Shown here: piece after piece, positions 6,836 to 16,096 of the stretch
Numbering within the stretch: position 1 is the first letter of the stretch
Layout: each line of letters starts with the position of its first letter
NCBI RefSeq assembly: GCF_042094015.1
Contig: NZ_JBELDZ010000009.1
Location: 1 to 47,546 of the forward strand
Source of the DNA: Aurantibacter sp042094015
GTDB taxonomy: Bacteria > Bacteroidota > Bacteroidia > Flavobacteriales > Flavobacteriaceae
Length of the DNA: 47,546 nucleotides
Direction of reading: 5' to 3'
The notes under the pieces: model-generated
The model's database searches: none
What the model was told of the DNA's origin: nothing
What the model saw: only the letters and a program-made list of their open reading frames with translations
Position numbers and translations under genes: made by a program

Positions 6836-8863
6836 CTAATCTACGTTATCGTGTAAAAAAGAGTTATTACTTCTTAACTGAATATCATCATTATCATCTG
6901 TACCAAGCATTGTTTTTGATACATTGTTATCTGACGAATGCTGACCTTCTTCTATATTTAAACCTTGACGCTTATAAGCAGGAATTTTTTCTATATCGTC
7001 AATTTTTGAATTATTAAATTTATAATTAAATAATTTCATTTTTTGACGACGTTCTTCTGCTCTACTTTTTAATAATTCAGAAATTGGTGTATGTAAAGGA
7101 TCTATATTTTCTTCAACAATTTCATTTTCAGTTTCTGAAACTAATGCACCAACAACTGTCTTTGTTTCAAAAAGAACTTCCTCTTCTAGATCACCAACTT
7201 CATCGACACTATTTATTAAAGACTCTTTAGTTTCATAATTATCTAAAGCGTAACGGATTTCTCCTGAATCAGTTGTTTCTGTTACTGGAATAATTTCTAT
7301 TTCGTCCTTAACTTCTATTTGCTCTTCATCTTCTGTTAATTGATGAATAACAGGCTGAATTACTTGATTTTCTACAATTTCCTCAACAACATCAACTGTT
7401 TCTTCTAAATTAACTTCTGTTTTTACTTCCTCAAACTCCAAATCATTACTAAAAGGCAAATCAAAAGATAAAGTTATTTGCTGTTCTTCATCATCTTCAA
7501 TTTCATTTACAACAATATCTTCTTGAGTTGAAGTAATAACAAAATCATTCAAATCTTCAGCATTAATAGAAACGTCTTCGTATACAACATCTATATTCTT
7601 AATTAATTCCGAAGTTGGAATCATCTCCAATTCTGCTTCTTCTTTAATTTCAGCTTGAGGTTGAACCGAGGTCTTAGAAGATACATTCACAATATCAAAA
7701 TCCTCATCTAAATCTAATGTATGCTTTATAACTACTTCTGATTTTTTCTCAACAAAGACTGGTGTTTCAGAAACTACTGGAGCTTCTGGTTTTATAACTT
7801 CAATTTTAGGGGTTTCGTTTTTACCGTCTAAAGAATGTACAACTTTTTTAGTTTCTGTATTAGTAATTTCGTTTTGTTGTTCTACATCAAAACCTGTAGC
7901 AACAATAGTTACAGAAATAGATTCCCCTAAACCGTCTTCTTCTCCAACTCCCATAATAATGTTTGCACCATTACCTGCTTCATCTTGAATATGATCATTA
8001 ATTTCTCCTATTTCATCAATAGTAATTTCCGAAGAACCTGAAACGATTAGCAACAATACGTTTTTAGCTCCTGTTATCTTATTATCATTTAACAATGGTG
8101 AATCTAATGCTTTTGTAATAGCTTCTAACGCTCTATTTGGCCCATCTGAAGTTGCAGATCCCATAATAGCAGTTCCACTATTACTTAGAACAGTTTTAGC
8201 ATCCCGTAAATCAATATTTTGAGTGTAGTGATGTGTTATAACTTCAGCAATACCTCTAGATGCTGTAGCTAAAACCTCATCGGCTTTAGAGAATCCAGCT
8301 TTAAAACCTAAATTACCATAAACTTCTCGCAAATTATTATTGTTTATAACAATTAAGGAATCTACTTCTTTACGCAATTTCTCAATTCCTATTTGTGCTT
8401 GTTCATTACGCATTTTACCTTCAAACTTAAATGGAATAGTAACAATACCAACAGTTAAGATATCCATATCTTTAGCCATTTTGGCTATTACCGGCGCAGC
8501 ACCAGTTCCTGTTCCTCCACCCATTCCTGCTGTGATAAACACCATTTTTGTATTGGCATCTAACATACGTTTTATCTCTTCGTAACTTTCAACAGCAGAT
8601 TGTTCTCCAACAGTTGGGTTTGCTCCTGCTCCCAACCCTTCTGTTAGGTGAACACCTAATTGTATTTTATTAGGTACACCACTGTTTTGTAAAGCTTGAG
8701 AATCTGTATTACATATTACAAAATCTACACCTTTTATTCCTTGTTGAAACATATGGTTAATAGCGTTGCTTCCTCCGCCACCAACACCTATAACTTTAAT
8801 TACATTTGATTGGTTTTTTGGCAAATCAAATGAAATACTTTCGAATTCGTTGTTGCTGCTCAT
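6836..8863 (-). CDS. ftsZ: Cell division protein FtsZ with long C-terminal extension
   Basis: Tubulin-like GTPase that polymerises into the division ring. The nucleotide loop is GGGTGTG (115-121). The T7 synergy loop is N216, D218, D221. The globular core ends near residue 330. A very acidic linker of about 290 residues follows. The conserved C-terminal peptide, which in other bacteria binds FtsA, appears as DDIEKIPAYKRQ at 622-633 and is not terminal: 42 more residues, rich in Asp, Asn and Ser, come after it. The total of 675 residues is typical of flavobacteria and far above the roughly 380 of E. coli. It is the last gene of the dcw cluster, 74 nt after ftsA, and uses a TAG stop. Confidence 0.97.
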   Translation of the reverse strand: MSSNNEFESISFDLPKNQSNVIKVIGVGGGGSNAINHMFQQGIKGVDFVICNTDSQALQNSGVPNKIQLGVHLTEGLGAGANPTVGEQSAVESYEEIKRMLDANTKMVFITAGMGGGTGTGAAPVIAKMAKDMDILTVGIVTIPFKFEGKMRNEQAQIGIEKLRKEVDSLIVINNNNLREVYGNLGFKAGFSKADEVLATASRGIAEVITHHYTQNIDLRDAKTVLSNSGTAIMGSATSDGPNRALEAITKALDSPLLNDNKITGAKNVLLLIVSGSSEITIDEIGEINDHIQDEAGNGANIIMGVGEEDGLGESISVTIVATGFDVEQQNEITNTETKKVVHSLDGKNETPKIEVIKPEAPVVSETPVFVEKKSEVVIKHTLDLDEDFDIVNVSSKTSVQPQAEIKEEAELEMIPTSELIKNIDVVYEDVSINAEDLNDFVITSTQEDIVVNEIEDDEEQQITLSFDLPFSNDLEFEEVKTEVNLEETVDVVEEIVENQVIQPVIHQLTEDEEQIEVKDEIEIIPVTETTDSGEIRYALDNYETKESLINSVDEVGDLEEEVLFETKTVVGALVSETENEIVEENIDPLHTPISELLKSRAEERRQKMKLFNYKFNNSKIDDIEKIPAYKRQGLNIEEGQHSSDNNVSKTMLGTDDNDDIQLRSNNSFLHDNVD

Positions 8864-8937
8864 AAATTCTAATTTCTTTGTTTTCTCTTGTACTTTTAAC
8901 TATAAACTTTAATATTATTAAGAAGAAATATTCTTAA

Positions 8938-10308
8938 TTACTCTGCGTTATCTAAAAAATCTTTTATTCTTGATGTGAAATTTTCTATAAACGAACGTCT
9001 CTCTTTTTTGGGAGTAGTTGGATTTACTTCAATTTCTTGCTCTTCTTCAAGTTGGTTTTCTGAAACTGCTTCTGTAAAATCTGGTGTTTCATTTACTACT
9101 TGAGTACTTTGATCAACATCTTCTTCTAAAGCTTCGACTCGTTTACGTTCTTGACGCTCTAAACCATCCATAACCAATCCTACTGCAGTTGCAAATAATG
9201 GACTAGTTACAGCATCATCACTATCTCCTGCCAAATGTTCATTTGGATAACCAATTCTCGTATCCATTCCGGTTATATACTCTACTAATTGTTTTAAATG
9301 TTTTAACTGACTTCCGCCACCTGTTAAAACAATTCCAGCTATTAATATTTTCTTTTGTTCTTCGTGTCCATAATTTTTTATTTCCACATAAACTTGTTCA
9401 ATAATTTCCACTACTCTAGCGTGAATTATTTTTGATAAGTTCTTTAAAGTGATTTCTTTTGGATCTCTACCTCTTAAACCTGGTATAGAAACAATTTCAT
9501 TTTCCTTATTCTCTCCTGGCCAAGCACTACCGAATTTAACCTTTAATAATTCTGCTTGCTTTTCTATTATAGAACAACCTTCTTTTATATCTTCTGTGAT
9601 TACGTTTCCTCCAAAAGGAATAACAGCTGTGTGACGAATAATACCATCTTTAAAAATAGCTAAATCTGTTGTTCCTCCACCTATATCAATTAATGCAACT
9701 CCAGCCTCTCTTTCCTCTTGGCTTAACACTGCATTTGCAGATGCTAATGGTTCTAATGTAATTCCTTCTAATTCAATATCTGCTGTTTGTACACAACGTG
9801 CTATATTTCTAATAGAAGTTACTTGACCAACGACAACATGGAAATTAGCCTCTAAGCGACCGCCATACATTCCTATAGGTTCAGTTATTTCTGCTTGCCC
9901 ATCTATTTTATATTCTTGAGGTAAAACATGAATAATTTCCTCTCCAGGTAACATTACTAATTTATGCACCTGATTAATCAAACGATCAATGTCATCTTCA
10001 TTTATAACCGTTTCTGCATTAGAACGCGTTATATAATCACTATGCTGTAAACTTCTAATATGTTGTCCGGCAATACCTACAGTAACGCCATCAATTTTTT
10101 CAGAGGCTGCAACTTCTGCCTCTTGAATTGCTAATTGAATAGATTGAATTGTCTGTGTTATATTATTTACAACACCACGATGCACACCTAAACTTTTCGA
10201 CTTACCAATACCTAAAATCTCAACCTTACCATAATCGTTTTTACGACCAATCATAGCCACAATTTTTGTGGTTCCTATGTCTAATCCTACTGAAATATTT
10301 TGTTCCAT
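8938..10308 (-). CDS. ftsA: Cell division protein FtsA
   Basis: Actin-like ATPase that tethers FtsZ to the membrane and recruits later division proteins. The N-terminal SVGLDIGTTKIVAMIG and the internal ALIDIGGGTTDLAIF are the phosphate-binding loops, and VLTGGGSQL is the adenosine motif. The last residues, from about 437, form an amphipathic helix (RRSFIENFTSRIKDFLDNAE) that acts as the membrane-targeting tail. A Glu-rich linker of about 40 residues precedes it. The 456-residue length is slightly above E. coli FtsA because of that linker. It starts 3 nt after the ftsQ stop. Confidence 0.97.
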   Translation of the reverse strand: MEQNISVGLDIGTTKIVAMIGRKNDYGKVEILGIGKSKSLGVHRGVVNNITQTIQSIQLAIQEAEVAASEKIDGVTVGIAGQHIRSLQHSDYITRSNAETVINEDDIDRLINQVHKLVMLPGEEIIHVLPQEYKIDGQAEITEPIGMYGGRLEANFHVVVGQVTSIRNIARCVQTADIELEGITLEPLASANAVLSQEEREAGVALIDIGGGTTDLAIFKDGIIRHTAVIPFGGNVITEDIKEGCSIIEKQAELLKVKFGSAWPGENKENEIVSIPGLRGRDPKEITLKNLSKIIHARVVEIIEQVYVEIKNYGHEEQKKILIAGIVLTGGGSQLKHLKQLVEYITGMDTRIGYPNEHLAGDSDDAVTSPLFATAVGLVMDGLERQERKRVEALEEDVDQSTQVVNETPDFTEAVSENQLEEEQEIEVNPTTPKKERRSFIENFTSRIKDFLDNAE

Positions 10309-10311
10309 AAC

Positions 10312-11034
10312 TTAAAATTTGGTACAAACAACTTGGTTATCAAATTGCAAATTCACTACTTTATATTTACTTAAAACATTATCATTATTAGCCTTAATAA
10401 AAAATGCTTTTAGGTTATTTATTTTTTTCTCTAATTGATTTAAAGTTCCAAGCTGTACTACAAAAGCAGCAGATCTTAACTTTAACTCTATTGTTTTATC
10501 ATCATTTTGATGAATCTCTACAACTTGTTTCTTTAAAAAGTCATCACTTTTAATATAATTTGCAATAGCAAATACTGTTTGCAAATCAGTTTTAACAACT
10601 TTCCCTGTAACTAAAGGCACACGTTCTGTATAATTATTAGATAAAGGCATAAATTCACCATTACTATCTATATAAAACTGTGTTGTACCAAAAACACGTG
10701 CTACTGGTTGTTTTTGTTCAACTTTTGCACTTAATTGCCCGAGCACATTAACGTAAACCTCTGCCTTTGAAACCATTGGGTTCTTTGTTAAAGACAACTC
10801 TAAACCATTCAAATCTAAAACTTCTTTTGTTACGTTTTGAACACTGCCTTGACTTTGTATTAACAAGTTACTAACAGCTTGAGAGGTGATAAATAGATTA
10901 GTATTTGAACCAACAAAAGAAATTTCTGGAACACCAACCTCTCTTTTATTATTTTTTGAAGACGAAAAAGACCAGATTGTTATCAAAAAAATAAACAATC
11001 CTGAAAACCTTAAAAATGTATAATTAATCCTCAT
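10312..11034 (-). CDS. ftsQ: Cell division protein FtsQ (DivIB-like)
   Basis: Bitopic membrane protein linking the FtsLB subcomplex to the divisome. A short cytoplasmic start, MRINYTFLRF, leads into one transmembrane segment (about 11-26). A periplasmic POTRA-like part follows, with LDLNGLELSLTKNPMVSKAEVYV and the LSAKVEQKQPVARV strand pair typical of FtsQ. The beta domain ends with VVNLQFDNQVVCTK. At 240 residues it is near normal length. Sequence conservation is low, so the call rests on topology, the FtsQ-like motifs and the fixed position between murC and ftsA. It overlaps the murC 3' end by 11 nt. Confidence 0.9.
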   Translation of the reverse strand: MRINYTFLRFSGLFIFLITIWSFSSSKNNKREVGVPEISFVGSNTNLFITSQAVSNLLIQSQGSVQNVTKEVLDLNGLELSLTKNPMVSKAEVYVNVLGQLSAKVEQKQPVARVFGTTQFYIDSNGEFMPLSNNYTERVPLVTGKVVKTDLQTVFAIANYIKSDDFLKKQVVEIHQNDDKTIELKLRSAAFVVQLGTLNQLEKKINNLKAFFIKANNDNVLSKYKVVNLQFDNQVVCTKF

Positions 11035-12397
11035 TAAGCAAAGCTCCTTTTATTGATTTAACTTCTACTCCAATATCTCCTGCACCCAAAGTCAAAATTA
11101 CTTTAGCTTTTGAGGCTTTTATCTCTTTAATTAAATTTTCTTTTTGAACTAATTTTTTATTCTTATTCTTAATTTTATCAAGCAACCATTTTGAGGTTAC
11201 ACCATTAATAGGCAACTCTCGTGCGGGATAAATATCTAACAACAAAACTTCATCAAAATGTGATAAACTCTCTGCGAATTCTTCGACAAAATCTTGCGTT
11301 CTTGAAAATAAATGTGGCTGAAAAGCTACCAAAACCTCTTTATCAGGATACATTTCTCTAACCGCTTGATGCACTGCATTTATCTCTTCTGGATGATGCG
11401 CATAATCATCTACGTAAACCAAATCATCTGATTTAATTTGATAAGAAAATCGTCTTTGAACGCCTTTAAAGTTAATTAGTGCAAGTTTAAGTTTATCAAC
11501 ACTACAACCATGCTCTAAAGCCATCGCTAAAGCGACTAATGCATTAGATAAATTATGTCTTCCTGGAAAACTAAAACTAAACCCTTTATGTGTTTCTTTT
11601 GGCGTTTTTACATCAAAGAAGTAACTATTATCTTTTATAGCAATATTATTGGCGCAATAGTCAGAATCGTCTTCTATACCATATGTCAAACCTTCAATTG
11701 GCAAACCATTTTTAACAAATAATTTCCCATTTGGTTTTATCTTTTTGGTAAAATCTAGAAAAGATTGGTGTAACGCTTCTTTACTTCCATATATATCTAA
11801 ATGATCTGCATCCATAGACGTAATACAAGCTAAATCTGGTGATAATGTCAAAAATGACCTGTCAAATTCATCAGCCTCTATAACACTTACCTTATCGCCA
11901 TTCAAAATTAAATTAGAATTATAATTCTCACTAATTCCACCTAAAAAAGCAGTCATTTCTACATTACAAAAACGCAACAAATGACCTAGAATTGTGGATG
12001 TCGTTGTTTTACCGTGTGTTCCCGCAACCGCTAAACTATAAGTATTTTCTGTAATTATTCCCAACACCTCAGAACGTTTCATAATTGTATATGGGCTATT
12101 TTTAAAATACGCCATTTCTCGGCTATTTTTTGGAATTGCAGGCGTATAAACAATTAATGTACTATCGTAATTTAAAAAAGACATTGGAACATTTGAAACA
12201 GAATCTTCATAATGGATTTTAATTCCTAGATCTTCTAATTCTGATGTTAGCTTTGTTTTTGTTTTATCGTATCCCGCAACAATCTTTCCGTTGGCGTGAA
12301 AATAACGCGCCAAAGCACTCATACCTATTCCTCCAATTCCTAAGAAATAAATATTAGACCATATAATTTGACTTGTATGTGATTGCTTTTGACTCAT
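11024..12397 (-). CDS. murC: UDP-N-acetylmuramate--L-alanine ligase
   Basis: Cytoplasmic Mur ligase adding L-Ala to UDP-MurNAc, the first peptide step of peptidoglycan synthesis. The N-terminal nucleotide loop is FLGIGGIGMSALARYF. The ATP P-loop is AGTHGKTTTS. VIEADEFDRSFL and the central-domain DHLD follow, then VDDYAHHPEEI and AFQPHLFSRTQ, which are MurC hallmarks. The 457-residue length is typical. It abuts murG with no gap and overlaps ftsQ. Confidence 0.97.
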   Translation of the reverse strand: MSQKQSHTSQIIWSNIYFLGIGGIGMSALARYFHANGKIVAGYDKTKTKLTSELEDLGIKIHYEDSVSNVPMSFLNYDSTLIVYTPAIPKNSREMAYFKNSPYTIMKRSEVLGIITENTYSLAVAGTHGKTTTSTILGHLLRFCNVEMTAFLGGISENYNSNLILNGDKVSVIEADEFDRSFLTLSPDLACITSMDADHLDIYGSKEALHQSFLDFTKKIKPNGKLFVKNGLPIEGLTYGIEDDSDYCANNIAIKDNSYFFDVKTPKETHKGFSFSFPGRHNLSNALVALAMALEHGCSVDKLKLALINFKGVQRRFSYQIKSDDLVYVDDYAHHPEEINAVHQAVREMYPDKEVLVAFQPHLFSRTQDFVEEFAESLSHFDEVLLLDIYPARELPINGVTSKWLLDKIKNKNKKLVQKENLIKEIKASKAKVILTLGAGDIGVEVKSIKGALLNED

Positions 12398-13501
12398 TTA
12401 CTTTAAAAGTTTTTCAACTTCGTTTACAATATCTTTTGTAGCATTTACTAATGCTAATTCTTTTATATTTCTACTTAACAACTGCTGTTTTTCTTCTGAA
12501 TTAATCAACTCAGAAAACTGTACTTCAAATCGATTATCTAATTCTTTTTGAGAGATAAGAATTGCGGCATTTTTAGTTGAAACAGCCTCCGCATTTTTAG
12601 TTTGATGATCTTCCGCTACATAAGGCGATGGAACAAAAACTACTGGCTTACCAACAATACACAATTCTGAGACCGAACTTGCTCCAGCTCTAGAAATTAT
12701 AATATCAGCAGCAGCATAAGCCAAATCCATTCGATTTAAAAAAGTATGCACTTGCACATCTTCTACTTTACTATATTTTTCAAAACGTTCTTGATATAAT
12801 TTACCGCACTGCCAAACCACCTGAATATTATTAGATTTAAAATAATCTAATTCTTTTTCTATCAACTCATTTATAGCTTTAGCGCCTAAACTTCCACCAA
12901 GTACTAACACTGTTTTTTTATCTTTTTTTAAATTAAAAAACTTTTTAGCTTCATTAACTTTAGAACTAATATCTAATAAATCTTGCCTTACTGGATTTCC
13001 TGTAAGTTGAATTTTATTTTTTGGAAAAAAACGTTCTAATCCAGAATAAGCAACACAAATTCTATTCGCTCGTTTTCCTAATAATTTATTTGTAATTCCA
13101 GGATACGAATTTTGCTCTTGTATTAAAGTGGGCACGGATTTCAAATTAGCCATTTGCAATAATGGTCCGCTTGCAAATCCACCAGTACCAATAGCAACAT
13201 CTGGCTTAAACTTTAAAATAATTTTATATGCATTATACAAGCTACTTATTAACTTAAATGGAAACATTAAATTCTTAACACTTAAACTACGTTGCAAACC
13301 AGAAATCCAAAGTCCTTTTATAGCGTATCCTGCTTGAGGTACTTTTTCCATTTCCATTCTATCTTTTGCACCAACAAACAAAAATTTAGCTTTTGGAAAA
13401 CGTAATTTCAACTCGTTAGCAATAGCAACCGCTGGATAAATATGCCCACCAGTTCCTCCGCCGGAAAGAATAATTTTATATGCTTTAGTCCTTTTTTCCA
13501 T
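12398..13501 (-). CDS. murG: Undecaprenyldiphospho-muramoylpentapeptide beta-N-acetylglucosaminyltransferase
   Basis: GT28 enzyme on the inner face of the membrane that adds GlcNAc to lipid I to give lipid II. The N-terminal glycine loop is LSGGGTGGHIYPAVAIA. GTGGFASGPLL, the IQEQNSYPGITNKLLG acceptor motif, the second glycine loop VLGGSLGAKAIN and the donor-site SRAGASSVSEL all appear in order. The 367-residue length is standard. It overlaps the ftsW stop region by one base and directly precedes murC. Confidence 0.97.
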   Translation of the reverse strand: MEKRTKAYKIILSGGGTGGHIYPAVAIANELKLRFPKAKFLFVGAKDRMEMEKVPQAGYAIKGLWISGLQRSLSVKNLMFPFKLISSLYNAYKIILKFKPDVAIGTGGFASGPLLQMANLKSVPTLIQEQNSYPGITNKLLGKRANRICVAYSGLERFFPKNKIQLTGNPVRQDLLDISSKVNEAKKFFNLKKDKKTVLVLGGSLGAKAINELIEKELDYFKSNNIQVVWQCGKLYQERFEKYSKVEDVQVHTFLNRMDLAYAAADIIISRAGASSVSELCIVGKPVVFVPSPYVAEDHQTKNAEAVSTKNAAILISQKELDNRFEVQFSELINSEEKQQLLSRNIKELALVNATKDIVNEVEKLLK

Positions 13502-14712
13502 TACAATGCTTCTGATAAAATTTCTAAAGGATTATCCTCTAAATCAGAATCTAATTCCTCGTTTTCTTTTTGTTTTATTTCTTCTCGCTTAGCACTAACA
13601 CTTAATATAATTCCTATAGCTAAACAAGACATCCAAATACTAGTTCCTCCACTACTTACTAATGGCAAGGTTTGACCTGTAACAGGAAACAACTGCACCG
13701 CTACAGCCATATTTATCATTGCTTGAAAAATAATAGGTAATCCAACACCAAGGACTAATAGTTTTCCAAAAACAGAATCGCTTTTTTGCGCCACAATAAC
13801 TATTCTTAATAGCAACAACATATAGGCTACAAATAAACCTAAACCACCAATTAAACCAAACTCTTCAATTATTATTGCAAAAATAAAATCTGATGATGAT
13901 TGTGGTAAAAAATTCTTCTGAACACTTTTACCTGGTCCAACACCACTAATTCCACCAGATGCAATAGCTATTTTAGCTTTTTCTATTTGGTAATCTTCTG
14001 CTTTATCTTCAACATTTGTAAAACTATCTATTCTACTCATCCAAGTATCTACACGATTTGGCATTGATTCTGGAAAAGCCTTTGCAACCAAAACAAACAT
14101 TGTTAATCCTATTAAACCTGCACCAATAATTGCTACTAAATACCTTAAAGGATAACCGCCTAAAAAGGTTAACACTAAAACCATAACAAATATAATGGCT
14201 GTTGTAGAAAAATTACTTGGTAATATTAAAGCCAAAACAATAAAAACAGGACCCCAAAGCGGCACGATAGAATCTTTAAAAGTAATATTCTCATCTTTAA
14301 CTTTTGATAAATATCTAGCAACATAAACCATTAAAATAACCATTGCCAAAGTAGATGTTTGAAACGACCAACCTACAATTGGAATCTTAATCCATCTACT
14401 TGCATTTGCTCCTTCAATAGTTGTTCCTTGAAACATTGTAACCACCAATAATACAATTACAAATGGCATTGCCATTAAAGATAAACCTCTAAAATAACGG
14501 TAAGGAATTTTATGCACTGCAAACATTATAGAAAACCCTAAAACCAGATGTACAAAATGTTTTACTAAAAATGAAATTGTATTTCCATTTCCGTAGGTAT
14601 ATGCTAAGTTACTTGAAGCACTATAAACCGGTAAAAAAGAAAACATAGCCAATAGAGCAACAATAGCCCATATTAACCTATCTCCTTTTATATTTTGAAA
14701 TATTTGTTTCAT
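13501..14712 (-). CDS. ftsW: Lipid II polymerase FtsW (SEDS family)
   Basis: Polytopic SEDS glycosyltransferase that polymerises lipid II at the septum together with FtsI. The 403 residues hold about ten hydrophobic segments. The large periplasmic loop contains the RVDTWMSRIDSF stretch, and SGGISGVGPGKSVQKNFLPQSSSDFIFAIIIEEFG includes the family's conserved Asp/Glu region. The signature VSSGGTSIW precedes the last helix. The C-terminal cytoplasmic tail is acidic. Position between murD and murG argues for FtsW over RodA. It starts 39 nt after murD, one of the larger gaps inside the cluster. Confidence 0.95.
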   Translation of the reverse strand: MKQIFQNIKGDRLIWAIVALLAMFSFLPVYSASSNLAYTYGNGNTISFLVKHFVHLVLGFSIMFAVHKIPYRYFRGLSLMAMPFVIVLLVVTMFQGTTIEGANASRWIKIPIVGWSFQTSTLAMVILMVYVARYLSKVKDENITFKDSIVPLWGPVFIVLALILPSNFSTTAIIFVMVLVLTFLGGYPLRYLVAIIGAGLIGLTMFVLVAKAFPESMPNRVDTWMSRIDSFTNVEDKAEDYQIEKAKIAIASGGISGVGPGKSVQKNFLPQSSSDFIFAIIIEEFGLIGGLGLFVAYMLLLLRIVIVAQKSDSVFGKLLVLGVGLPIIFQAMINMAVAVQLFPVTGQTLPLVSSGGTSIWMSCLAIGIILSVSAKREEIKQKENEELDSDLEDNPLEILSEAL

Positions 14713-14751
14713 TATTTACTTAAAATGAATAACTAAAGGTTCTTTTTTATT

Positions 14752-16089
14752 CTATAAATTTCTAACAGCTTGTTTAAATTGCCTTCCTCTATCTTCATAA
14801 TTTTCAAATAAATCAAAACTCGCACAACAAGGCGACAACAATACGTTTTCTCCAGATTCAGCTATTTTATATGCCACCTTTACAGCTTCACTCATAAATT
14901 CAGTTTCTACCAAAACGTCAACCATACCACCAAAATCTTCTTTTAATTTTTCATTGTCTTTACCTAAACAAATAATAGCTTTCACTTTTTCGTTTACAAA
15001 AGCAAACAATTCAGAATAATCGTTTCCTTTATCTACACCACCAACTATCCAAACCGTAGGCGCATCCATACTTTCTAAAGCATAATATGTTGCATTAACA
15101 TTTGTTGCCTTAGAATCGTTTATATACTGAACCTTATTTATTTTTAAAACATTTTCTAAACGATGCTCAACACCTTGAAAATTCTCTAAACTCTCACGAA
15201 TAGTTTGTTTTCGTATTTTAAGTAAGCTTGCTACTGCAGAAGCTGCCATAGCATTTTTAATATTATGTTTTCCGCTTAACGCTAAGTTTCTTGTTGGCAT
15301 AGTAAAGGTGTTATTATTTATGGTTACTGTTAGGTTGTTATCTTTTAAATAAGCACCATTTTCGAAGGTTTTAGTTAACGAAAAAGGTAGTAATGTTGAT
15401 TTTATATTATGTGAAGCGATGTAATTAATTAAAATTTCATCGTCTGCATCGTAAATTAAATAGTCCGCTTCTGTATGATTTTGAACAATTCTAAATTTTG
15501 AAGCCACATAGTTTACTAATTTATAGTCATATCTATCTAAATGATCTGGCGTTATGTTTGTTATTACTGCTATTTTAGGATTAAACACATAGCAATCATC
15601 TAACTGAAAACTACTCACCTCCAAAACATAATTAGGATAATTAAAATCCAAAACTTGCAAAGCAAAACTGTCACCAATATTACCACCCAAACCAACTTCT
15701 AATTCTTGTTTTAAAATATGATGCGTTAATTTAGCTGTTGTTGTTTTACCATTACTTCCAGTAATAGCAACACAAGTAGCATCTGTAAATTCTGTTGCGA
15801 ATTCTATTTCAGATATTACTTTAGCAGTTTCTCTTAATTTCCTTACTAATAGTACTGAATCTGGAATTCCAGGGCTCTTCATTACTACATCTGCATCTAG
15901 TATTTTAGATTCAGTATGCTGCTCTTCTTCAAAATCGATATTATTATCTTGAAGTATCTTTTTATATTTCGGTTTTATTTTACCTTTATCAGACACAAAA
16001 ACGTCGTAACCTTTAGCTTTAGCTAAAAGCGCAGTTCCTGTTCCGCTTTCGCCAGAACCTAATACGACTATTTTTGATTTCTGATTCAT
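14752..16089 (-). CDS. murD: UDP-N-acetylmuramoylalanine--D-glutamate ligase
   Basis: Cytoplasmic Mur ligase adding D-Glu to UDP-MurNAc-L-Ala. The N-terminal Rossmann loop is VLGSGESGTGTALLA, the ATP P-loop is ITGSNGKTTTAK, and NITPDHLDRYD carries the Mg2+ region. VEHRLENV and INDSKATNVNATYYAL are MurD-specific. The C-terminal LLSPCCASFDLFENYEDRG is also diagnostic. The 445-residue length is normal. It follows mraY by 7 nt. Confidence 0.97.
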   Translation of the reverse strand: MNQKSKIVVLGSGESGTGTALLAKAKGYDVFVSDKGKIKPKYKKILQDNNIDFEEEQHTESKILDADVVMKSPGIPDSVLLVRKLRETAKVISEIEFATEFTDATCVAITGSNGKTTTAKLTHHILKQELEVGLGGNIGDSFALQVLDFNYPNYVLEVSSFQLDDCYVFNPKIAVITNITPDHLDRYDYKLVNYVASKFRIVQNHTEADYLIYDADDEILINYIASHNIKSTLLPFSLTKTFENGAYLKDNNLTVTINNNTFTMPTRNLALSGKHNIKNAMAASAVASLLKIRKQTIRESLENFQGVEHRLENVLKINKVQYINDSKATNVNATYYALESMDAPTVWIVGGVDKGNDYSELFAFVNEKVKAIICLGKDNEKLKEDFGGMVDVLVETEFMSEAVKVAYKIAESGENVLLSPCCASFDLFENYEDRGRQFKQAVRNL

Positions 16090-16096
16090 ATTAATT

